Positions 37,501 through 49,500 of a stretch of DNA of 64,000 bases are shown in pieces. Within the stretch, counting starts at the first letter, position 1; every line of letters begins with the position of its first letter. The stretch is from NCBI RefSeq assembly GCF_001684335.1, contig NZ_LOIC01000061.1:27821-91820 (forward strand). Direction: 5' to 3'. A program made the translations under genes and the position numbers. Source of the stretch: Photorhabdus namnaonensis. GTDB taxonomy: Bacteria > Pseudomonadota > Gammaproteobacteria > Enterobacterales > Enterobacteriaceae. The notes under the pieces are model-generated. The model ran no database searches and was not told the DNA's origin. It saw only the letters and a program-made list of their open reading frames with translations.

Positions 37501-40500
37501 TATCGATGATACTCCGCTACAGGATAGCGTCAGGGTGGCGCATACCCGATTAGCTGGATTGCTGGATTATGAGCATGCTTCATTGGCGCTGGCTCAACGT
37601 TGCAGTGGAGTACAGGGAGGCACGCCGCTTTTTAGTGCCCTGTTGAACTATCGGCATAATGAGCAACCGATGATCCCGCATGAAACGATGCCGGGTATTG
37701 AATTTCTGGGCGAACAGGAACGGACCAACTACCCGTTTGTCCTGTCAGTAGAGGATGGCGGCGCCACATTGGGGCTGACTGCACAGGTGGTACAACCGTT
37801 TGATTCAGAACGGGTATGCGGTTATATGCAACAGGCGCTGGAAAGTCTGGTGGATGCCCTTGAACTCGCGCCGGAAACGCCGGGACGGATGTTAAACGTT
37901 TTACCTGCGTCGGAACGCACATTATTACTGGAAACCTGGAACGCGACAGAAACACCTTATCCTGAACAACTCTGTATCCATCAGTTGATTGAACAACAGG
38001 TAGAGAAAACGCCAGAAGCCACTGCACTGGTGTCTGAAAATCAGACGCTAAGTTATGAACAACTGAATGCCGGCGCTAACCGGCTTGCCCATCAACTGCT
38101 TGCCTTGGGTATCGTGCCAGATCAACCGGTGGCGATTTGTATGGCAAGCTCACCGATGCGGGTGATAGCGGTGCTGGCGGTGCTGAAAGCGGGTGGGGCC
38201 TATGTACCGTTGGATCCGGCTTATCCGGGAGAACGATTGTCGCATATCTTGAACGATGTAGCTCCGGCTAGGGGGTTGAAAACAAGGGGTTTGAAGACAA
38301 GGGGATTGAAAACAATAGTGCTGGTGGACAGTACCGGGCGGGCCGCATTGGGTGAGCAAGCGCTTGCGGGGCTGACGGTACTAGACCCGAATATCTTACC
38401 TGACCAGCCGGACAGCAATCCGCAGGTTCTTTCATTGACCTCTCGCCATCTGGCCTACGTGATTTACACTTCTGGATCGACCGGCATGCCCAAAGGGGTG
38501 ATGATTGAACATCGTGGGTTGGTCAATCTTATCCGGGATAAAATCAGCCGATTTGACATTCGCCCTGCTAGCCGGATGTTACAGTTTGCTTCATTTGGCT
38601 TTGATGCTGGAGTCTGGGAAATCATGATGGCGTTAGGCAGTGGAGCCAGCCTGATTATTCCTGACGAAACCGTTCGTCAAGACCCGCGTCGTCTCTGGCA
38701 TTATCTGGAAGAACAATCGGTGACGCATGCCTGTTTGACCCCTGCTTTGTTGCGAGAAGGGGGCGATTTGCCAACGATAACCATAAAACCAACATTGATA
38801 TTGGGCGGTGAGGCCCCTGGCCCAGTGCTACTGCGGGCGTTAAGTCATCAAGCAACGCTATTTAATGCCTATGGCCCGACAGAAATTACCGTCTGTGCCG
38901 CCAGTTGGCGTTGTCCGTCACACTATACTGATCTATTGGTTCCCATCGGACGCCCGACGGCGAATACGCGTATTTATCTGTTGGATAACTACGGCCAGCC
39001 AGTTCCATTAGGCGCGGTGGGGGAACTCTATATTGGTGGGGATGGTGTCGCCCGTGGCTATCTCAATCGCCCTGATCTGACCGACGAACGTTTTCTGGCT
39101 GACCCATTTAGTGATGCTGCCGATGCCCGGATGTACCGGTCCGGGGATTTGGCGCGCTACTTGCCGGACGGCAATCTGCTGTTTGTTGGCCGTAACGACC
39201 AGCAGATTAAAATTCGTGGTTTCCGTATTGAGCCGGGTGAAATTGAAGCTCGATTGGCGGAACATCCTATGGTGCGCGAAGCTCGGGTCGTAGCTTTAGG
39301 GGATGGGCAGGATAAGCGTTTAGTCGCCTATATCGTAGCCGAAGCGGATAGCGGACTGGCGGCCAGTTTGCACACCCATTTGAGTGCTATATTGCCTGAT
39401 TATATGGTACCCACGGCCTTTGTGCGTTTGGCGGCTTTCCCGCTGACGCCAAATGGTAAGTTGGATCATCGGGCATTACCGGCTCCAGGGGAGGATGCCT
39501 TGGCCCGTCAAATTTATGTCGCGCCACAAGGGGAAATGGAAATTGCAGTGGCGGCTATCTGGCGTGAATTGCTAGGCGTTGGGCAGATCGGCCGACATGA
39601 CAATTTTTTTGCCTTGGGCGGACATTCCCTGTTGGCGGTGAGGATGGTAAACCGCATCGCTGCTTTCGGTGCCGATCTGCCGTTGGCCTCATTGTTTATG
39701 TTTCCATCACTGTCTGCGTTTACCGAGAAAATCTGTGCGCAACGTCATGCGGGCAATGATAAATTGCCTGAAATTAGGCCAATATCCCGTGATAGTGTCT
39801 TGCCCTTATCGTTTGGTCAACAGCGTCTGTGGTTTCTGGCGCAATTTGAGGGGGTGAGTGATACCTACCATGTTCCGACAGCCCTGCGTTTACGTGGTCG
39901 GCTAAACCTTTGTGCCTGGCAGCAAGCCCTGAATCGCCTGTTTGCTCGTCATGAGGCGCTACGTTCCGTCTTTATCACCGTTGATGGTCAGCCGCAGGTT
40001 GAGCTGTTACCGGCGGAATTTGGTCTACCGGTGAAAAAATACGATTTGCGTAAAGCATCTAACGTGAACGAACAATTTAAGCGTTTGTGTGCACAGGAAG
40101 CTAAAACGCCGTTTAATCTTGCTCGTGGCACCCTCATTCGTTGCGCACTGATCCAACTGGCCGATGAAGAGCATATATTCTTACTGACTCAGCATCATAT
40201 TATCTCCGATGCTTGGTCTTTAAAGATACTTGAATCAGAACTGGTTGCACTTTACGCGGCTTGTCTAAATCAACAGCCTGATCCGTTGCCGCTATTGACT
40301 ATTCAATATCCTGATTATGCGGCTTGGCAGCGGCAGGTATTTTCTGGTGAAGGAGTAAAGGCGCAGAGTGATTACTGGCGCCGGACGTTGGCAGACGCAC
40401 CGGTATTGCTTGAGTTGCCGATAGACAGACCTCGACCCTTCCAACAATCGTTTACCGGCGGTCGGGTAGCGGTGCGCATTGATGCTCCGCTGGTACAGGC

Positions 40501-43500
40501 GCTAAAACATCTGGGACAACAGCACGGCGCCACACTGTTTATGACACTGTTAACCGCTTGGGCTGCATTGCTATCGCGCTTGTCCGGGCAGGATGATGTC
40601 GTCATTGGTATACCAAGCGCTAACCGCAATCTGCGGGAAATTGAACCACTGCTTGGTTTCTTTGTTAACACATTGGCGTTGCGTATCGATTTATCCGACA
40701 TGCCGGATGTGGCCACATTATTGCGTCGTGTGCGACAGACGACACTGGGAGCGCAGGAGCATCAAGATCTGCCTTTCGAGCAGGTGGTAGAAATTGTTCA
40801 ACCGCCGCGCAGACCGGAGCATACGCCACTGTTTCAGGTAATGTTTGCCTGGCAGGAGAATGAAACAGAGGAATGGCAATTATCGGAATTAGCAGTAACG
40901 CCATTCGAGTTGGAATACGATATAGCGAAATTCGATCTGCAACTGGAGTTAACGGAAAAAGCAGGCGAAATTGTCGGAGAGCTGAACTACTCTTCGGCCC
41001 TGTTCGACCATGAAACCATCGAAAGGCAGGTGGGTTATTTGCAGGCCATATTGCGGGCAATGGTGAACCAGCCTCAACAACCTGTCATGGCTATCGACAT
41101 TTTGTCATCCGCGGAACGGGAGTTGTTGCTGGAGAATTTGAATGCGACCGAAGAACCGTATCCTACTCAGGTGTGTGTTCATCAGCTATTTGAACAACAG
41201 GCAGAAAAGACCCCGGATGCCATAGCAGTAATCTATGAAAACCAGACGCTCAGTTACGCGGAACTGAATGTCCGCGCCAATCGGTTAGCCCATCAGCTTA
41301 TCGCCTTAGGTGTAACGCCGGATCAGCGGGTGGCGATTTGTGTGACACGCTCACTGGCGAGGATAATCGGGTTGTTGGCGGTGCTGAAAGCGGGCGGAGC
41401 CTATGTGCCGTTAGATCCTGCCTATCCCGGTGAACGTCTGTCTTATATGCTCACTGATGCGACACCGGTTATTTTGATAGCGGATAATGCAGGGCGGGCA
41501 GCGCTAAGTGAGGACGTGTTGGCGACGCTGACGGCGCTCGATCCGAATACCTTGCCGGAGCAGCCAGATAATAACCCGCAAATCTCTGGATTGACCCCAC
41601 AGCATCTGGCCTATGTGATTTACACTTCCGGTTCCACCGGCAGACCAAAAGGCGTGATGATTGAACATCGTAGCGTGGTTAATTTAACACTGACACAAAT
41701 TACCCAGTTTGATTTTTGCGCTGCCAGCCGAATGTTGCAGTTTGCTTCATTTGGTTTCGATGCCAGTGTCTGGGAAATCATGATGGCGCTGAGCTGTGGG
41801 GCCATGCTGGTTATTCCTACAGAAACAGTGCGGCAAGATCCACAACGCCTCTGGCATTATTTGGAAGAACAAGCGGTGACCCATGCCTGTTTGACACCGG
41901 CTATGTTTCATGATGGCGCCGATTTACCGGCGATAGCGATAAAACCGACATTAATATTTGCAGGAGAAGCGCCGAGTCCCGCGTTATTTCAGGCACTGTG
42001 CCGCCGGGCCGATGTGTTTAACGCTTATGGGCCGACGGAAACCACCGTGTGCGCGACCACTTGGGATTGCCCGCCAGATTATACCGGGGGACTCATTCCC
42101 ATCGGCAGCCCGACCGCCAACAAACGTCTCTATCTGCTGGATGAACACCGCCAGCCGGTCCCATTGGGCACCGTGGGAGAATTGTATATCGGCGGCGTTG
42201 GGGTAGCGCGTGGTTATCTCAATCGCCCTGAATTGACCGCTGAACGTTTCCTGAATGATCCGTTTAGTAATGAGACGGATGCCCGAATGTACCGGACAGG
42301 AGATTTAGCCCGTTACCTGCCGGATGGCAATCTGGTCTTCGTTGGCCGTAATGACCAACAGGTTAAAATCCGTGGTTTCCGCATTGAGCCGGGAGAAATT
42401 GAAGCACAACTGATTGAACACCCTGCGGTAAGTGAAGCGCTGGTATTGGCGTTAGGTGACGGACAGGATAAGCGTCTGGTGGCTTATGTGGCGGCGCAAG
42501 TGGATGAGGAGTTGGCAGCCAAACTACGTGAACACCTGAGTGATATTCTGCCTGACTATATGGTACCGGCGGCTTTTGTGCGTTTGGATGCCTTTCCGCT
42601 GACCCCTAACGGTAAGCTGGATCGCCGAGCACTGCCCGCACCGGGGGAGGATGCCTTTGCTCGTCAGGTCTATGAAGCGCCGCAAGGGGAAATTGAGATA
42701 GCGTTAGCGGCTATCTGGCGTGAATTACTGAACATTGAGCAGATTGGTCGCCATGACAGTTTCTTTGCCTTGGGCGGTCACTCGCTGTTGGCGGTCAGAA
42801 TGATTGAACGTTTACGACGTATTGGGTTGGGCCTATCAGTGCAAACGCTATTCCAGCATCCGACATTAAGTGTATTGGCCCAATCTTTGGCGCAGCATCG
42901 TGAAATTAGCGTGCCTGATAACGGTATTACCGCGGATACGATGGTGCTGACGCCAGCCATGTTACCGCTGATTGATCTGACTCAAACTGAAATTGATCGC
43001 ATTGTTGAGCAAGTACCGGGTGGAATTGCCAATATTCAGGATATTTATGCCTTGTCACCGTTACAGGATGGCATTTTATTTCACCATTTATTGGCAAATG
43101 AAGGTGATCCCTATCTACTGATCACTCAACAGGCTTTTGCCGATCGGCCCTTACTTGGCCGTTATCTGGCGGCGGTTCAACAGGTGGTTGACCGCCATGA
43201 TATCTTGCGTACCGCTTTTATCTGGGAAGGATTATCTGCGCCGGCTCAGGTAGTTTGCCGTCAGGCGCCTTTGTCAGTAACGGAATTGACGCTCGATCCA
43301 GCGGATGGGCCGATAAGTGACCAACTGGCTCAACGTTTTGACCCGCGCCGACACCGTATTGACCTGAATCAGGCACCGTTATTACGTTTCGTTGTAGCAC
43401 AGGAGAGCGATGGCCGTTGGATTGTATTGCAATTGCTGCATCATCTCATTGGCGACCATACCACGTTGGAGGTGATGAACAGCGAAGTACAGGTCTTCCT

Positions 43501-46500
43501 CTCTGGGCGAATAGACGACGGGCGAATGGACAGCCTGCCTGCGCCGGTCCCGTTCCGTCATTTAGTGGCGCAGGCTTGGCAGGGAGTCAGTCAGGCAGAG
43601 CATACTCGTTTCTTTACCGACATGTTGGCTGAGGTGGATGAACCGACGCTGCCATTTGGGTTGGCGGAAGCACATCATGATGGCTCACAGGTGACGGAAT
43701 CTCACCGAATGTTGCCGGCAGGACTAAACGATCGCTTGCGTGGTCAGGCGCGGAGGTTGGGCGTCAGTGTGGCGGCGCTGTGTCATTTGGCGTGGGCACA
43801 GGTATTGTCGCGTACCAGTGGTCAGCAACAAGTGGTGTTTGGCACCGTGTTGTTTGGACGTATGCAGGCGGGTGAAGGATTTGATAGCGGCATGGGGCTA
43901 TTTATTAACACCTTGCCGTTGCGGTTGGATATCGATCATACCCCGGTGCGGGACAGTGTACGCATAGCACATAGCCGACTGGCGGGATTGTTGGAGCATG
44001 AACACGCTTCACTGGCGCTGGCGCAACGTTGCAGTAGCGTAGCCAGTGGAACGCCGCTTTTCAATGCGCTGTTGAACTATCGCCATAATACTCAGCCGGT
44101 AACGCCGAATGAGATCATGAACGGTGTCGAATTTCTTGGCGCACAGGAGCGGACTAACTATCCATTTGTCTTGTCGGTAGAAGATGAGGGGTCTGATCTG
44201 GGACTGACAGCGCAAGTAGTGCAACCGTTCGATCCAGAACAGATATGCGGCTATATGCAACAGGCATTGGAAAGTCTGGCGGATGCCCTTGAGCAGACGC
44301 CTGACATGCCGGCACAGCGGTTAGAAATTCTGCCGGCGACTGAACGCATATTATTGTTAAAAACCTGGAACGCCACTGAAACAGCCTATCCTGAGCAGTT
44401 GTGCATTCATCAACTGTTTGAACAGCAGGTGGAGAAAACCCCACATGCCACGGCGCTGGTGTGTGAAGAGCGGTCTCTCAGTTATGCGGAATTGAACGCT
44501 GATGCTAACCGATTGGCGCACCAACTTATTGCTCTGGGTGTGACGCCGGATCAGCGGGTGGCGATTTGCGTAGCAAGCTCACCGGCGCGGATAGTGGGGT
44601 TGTTGGCGGTGTTAAAAGCGGGAGGCGCTTACGTGCCATTGGACCCTGCCTATCCGGGTGAACGTCTGGCTCATATTTTGACTGATGCTGAACCGATTAT
44701 TTTATTGGCTGATAGCGTTGGACGTTCAGCCTTAGGCGAGCAAATACTTGCGAGGCAGACTCTCCTTGATCCGAATTCATTACCTGATCAACCGGATAGC
44801 AACCCACAACTGCCTACATTGACCGCCCGTCATCTGGCGTATGTGATTTACACTTCCGGCTCGACCGGCACGCCAAAAGGGGTGATGGTTGAACATCGTG
44901 GTTTGGTTAATCTTATCTGGGATAAAATCGCCCGATTCGACATTCTGCCTGCTAGCCGAATGTTGCAATTTGCCTCATTTGGCTTTGATGCCAGTGTTTG
45001 GGAAATCATGATGACGTTATGCAGTGGCGCCACACTGGATATTCCTGTTGATACTGTTCGTCAAGATCCCAATCTTCTCTGGCATTATCTGGAAGCGCAT
45101 GGGGTAACACACGCCTGCCTGACTCCGGCCCTGTTGCGGGATGGAGCTGATTTGCCTGCGATAACGATAAAACCCACATTAATATTGGGAGGTGAAGCGC
45201 CCAGTGCGGCGTTGCTTAGGGCGCTGGGCGGCAAGGCAACGGTATTCAATGCTTATGGCCCGACAGAAATCACCGTTTGTGCCACGAGCTGGCGTTGCCT
45301 ATCAAACTATTCAAGTTACTCAAACTGTGGGGATGAACTCATTCCTATTGGGCGCCCGACAGCCAACACTCGTATCTATCTGTTGGATGCCCTCGGCCAG
45401 CCGGTGCCGTTGGGAGGCGTAGGTGAACTCTATATTGGTGGCGTCGGTGTAGCGCGTGGCTATCTCAATCGTTCTGCATTGACTGATGAACGTTTCCTTG
45501 CAGACCCATTTAGTGAAATGGCTGATGCCCGAATGTATCGAACCGGCGATCTGGCACGCTATTTGCCGGATGGCAATTTGGTGTTCGTTGGCCGTAATGA
45601 CCAACAGATTAAGATCCGTGGTTTCCGAATTGAGCCGGGGGAAATCGAAACCCGGTTGACAGAGCATTCCGCTGTGCGTGAAGCGTTAGTACTGGCCTTT
45701 GGTGATGGTCAGGACAAACGGCTGGTTGCCTATGTGGCGGCGGCAGAGGATGACGGGTTGGTTAACTGCTTGCGTGAACACTTGAGCGAGTTGTTGCCTG
45801 ATTACATGATACCGGCGGCTTTTGTGCGACTGGAGGCTTTTCCGTTGACGCCTAACGGCAAGCTGGATCGCCGGGCGCTACCCGCGCCGGGGGAGGAAGC
45901 CTTTGCCCGCCAGATTTACGCCGCGCCGCAGGGAGAAACCGAAACCGTACTGGCTGATATCTGGCGTGAATTATTGGGTATTGAGCAGATCAGCCGGTAC
46001 GACAGCTTCTTTGCTTTGGGCGGCCATTCGTTGCTCGCGGTACGCATGGTTGAACGTCTGCGTAACTTGGGATTAACGTTGGCGGTACGTGATCTGTTCC
46101 AATCGCCGGTATTGGCTGCACTGGCGCAAACATTGGGGTTGAATCAGGCGGAAAGCGTACCGGCGAATGTCATTACACCGGCTGCCACGGTGCTGACGCC
46201 GGCAATGTTACCGCTGATTGAGCTTACTCAAGCTGAAATTGATCACATTGTCGAACAGGTACCGGGCGGGATAGCCAATATTCAGGATATCTATGCGTTA
46301 TCGCCGTTACAGGATGGGATCTTGTTCCACCATTTGCTGGCAGACGAAGGCGATCCTTATCTGTTGGCCGGTCAAATGGCCTTTGCTGATCGGAAGCTGT
46401 TAGATCGTTATCTGGCGGCGGTTCAGCAGGTGATTAATCGTCATGACATCTTGCGGACTGCCTTTATCTGGCAAGGATTATCCGTGCCGGCACAGGTTGT

Positions 46501-49500
46501 CTGCCGTCAGGTGCGATTGTCGGTGACGGAACTGATATTAGATCCGGCTGACGGGCCGATCAGCGAACAATTAGCGCAACGTTTTAACCCACGCCAATAT
46601 CGCCTTGATTTGGGGCAGGCGCCGCTGTTGCGCTTTGTGGTGGCACAGGAGAGTGATGGCCGCTGGATTGTGTTGCAACTGATGCATCATTTGATTGGCG
46701 ACCATACCGCGTTGGATGTAATGAGTCATGAAGTTCAGGCATACCTTGACGGGCAGGAAAGCGACTTACCTGCCCCGGCGCCATTCCGCAATCTGGTGGC
46801 GCAATCCCGGTTAGGGATGAGTCAGGCGGAACATACCCGTTTCTTTACTGAAATGTTGTCCGAGGTGGATGAACCGACATTACCGTTTGGCTTGGCGGAG
46901 GTCCGCCATGATGGCTCGCAGATGACCGAATCGCACCGGATGTTAACCCCTGAATTAAATGATCGCTTGCGTGGTCAAGCTCGGCGGTTGAATGTCAGTC
47001 TGGCGGCGCTGTGTCACTTGGCTTGGGCACAAGTGTTGTCGCGTACCAGCGGACAGAAGCAAGTGGTATTTGGCACCGTGTTGTTTGGACGCATGGCGGC
47101 GGGTGAAGGGGCTGAAAATGGCATGGGACTGTTTATCAATACCTTGCCGCTCCGTTTGGATATGGATGATACCCCGGTGCGAGACAGCGTACAGGTAGCA
47201 CATCACCGGCTGGCGGGATTGCTAGAACATGAATATGCATCACTGGCGCTGGCTCAACGTTGTAGCGGAGTGCAAGGGGGAACGCCGCTGTTTAGTACCT
47301 TGTTGAACTATCGACACAACGCGTCGTCGTCGACGTCGAATGAAATCATGAGCGGCGTCGAATTCCTTGGTGCACAGGAGCGGACTAACTATCCGTTTAC
47401 ACTGTCGGTGGAAGATTTTGGTGAGGCATTGGGGCTGACTGCGCAAATCGTCCAGCCGTTTGATGCCGAACGGGTGTGTGGCTATATGCAACAGGCGCTG
47501 GAAAGTTTGGTCGACGCGCTTGAACATGCCCCGGAAACTCCGGTTCGGCAGTTGGAAGTATTACCGGCGGACGAAAGGAAACTGCTACTAAAAATCGGCA
47601 ATGGCTTGCAAACGGCCTATTTCGACCCGTTGTGCATTCATCACCTGTTTGAACAACAAGTGGCGAGAAATCCTGAAGCTACAGCATTGATATACGAAGA
47701 ACAAACCCTCAGCTATGGGGCATTGAACGCGCTGGCAAACCGACTGGCTCATCAATTAATTGAACTCGGGGTAGAGCCTGATCAGCGGGTGGCGATTTGT
47801 GTCACGCGTTCACCGGCAAGAGTGGTCGCGTTGCTGGCGGTACTGAAAGCGGGCGGCGCTTATGTTCCTTTGGACCCATCTTATCCGGGTGATCGGTTGG
47901 CTTATATGCTTACGGATGCAGCGCCGTCAGTGGTACTGGCGGATAACGCGGGCCGTACCGCGCTAGGCGAACAGGCGCTTGCCGCATTAACTGTGCTTGA
48001 TCCAACGATCCTACCTGATCAACCGGATAACAACCCGCAAGTTCCTGAACTCACTTCACGACATCTGGCCTATGTGATTTACACATCTGGTTCTACCGGC
48101 ACGCCGAAGGGGGTGATGGTGGAACACGGTGGCTTGGTCAATCTGATTGGGGAGAAAATCACCCAATTTGACATTCGCACGGATAGTCGGCTATTGCAAT
48201 TTGCCTCATTTGGCTTCGATGCCAGTGTCTGGGAAATCATGATGGCTCTGTGTGGGGGAGCGATACTGGACATTCCGGTTGATATGGTTCGTCAGGACCC
48301 GCTGCGCCTGTGGCGTTATCTGGAAGAGCGGCGGGTAACGCACGCTTGTTTAACCCCGGCTCTGCTACGGGATGGGGCCGATTTACCGGCGATAGCGATA
48401 AAACCCACTTTAATACTGGGCGGAGAAGCGCCCAGTGTGGCGTTGTCGCAGGCACTACGTGGTCGGGCAACGCTGTTTAATGCTTATGGCCCGACAGAAA
48501 TTACCGTCTGTGCAACCTGTTGGCGTTGCCCGCCAGACTATACGAAGGTGCTGATCCCTATAGGACGCCCGACAGCGAATAGTCGTATTTATCTCTTGGA
48601 TAATCACGGCCAGTTTGTGCCGTTTGGGGCAGTGGGAGAATTGTATATTGGCGGCGTCGGTGTCGCGCGAGGCTATCTCAACCAGCCTGATTTAACAGCT
48701 GAACGCTTTCTGGCAGATCCATTCAGTGATGAACCGGATGATCGCATGTACCGCACTGGGGATTTGGCCCGTTATTTGCCAGATGGCAATCTGGTGTTTG
48801 TGGGGCGTAACGATCAGCAGATTAAAATTCGTGGCTTCCGTATTGAACCGGGTGAAATCGAAGCGCGGTTGACGGAGTATCCTGCGGTGCGAGAGGCGAT
48901 AGTATTGGCGTTAGGCGACGGTCAGGATAAACGTCTGGTGGCTTATGTGGCGGCGCCAGAGGATAACGGGCTGGCAGGCCAATTACATCGTCATTTACGA
49001 GCTTTATTGCCTGACTATATGGTACCGGCGGCGTTTGTGCGTCTGGACGCCTTTCCGTTGACTCCGAACGGCAAGTTGGATCACCGGGCATTGCCAACGC
49101 CTGATCAGAACGCGTTTGCTCGCCAGATCTATGAAGCGCCGCAAGGGGAAACAGAGATCGCCTTGGCGGCTATTTGGCGTGAATTACTGGGGGTTGAGCG
49201 GATTGGTCGGCATGACAATTTCTTTACCCTCGGTGGACACTCGCTGCTCGCCATGCGGATGATCAATCTGGCCGCGGAGCGGGGGTTAATTTGCTCGCTA
49301 AATAATCTGTTCCAATTCCCGGTACTAGAGGAACTGGTGGCGGAGATCACCTCAGATCCGCTGTCTCAGTGGCAAATCAGCGCCATACCGGTACGACCGG
49401 ATGGCACCGAGCCGCCGCTCTTCTTCGTACCGAGCGGCATGGATGATTACTCATATGTTTTCGGGCTGGCGCAGCATATTCAGGCGGATTACCCGATTTA

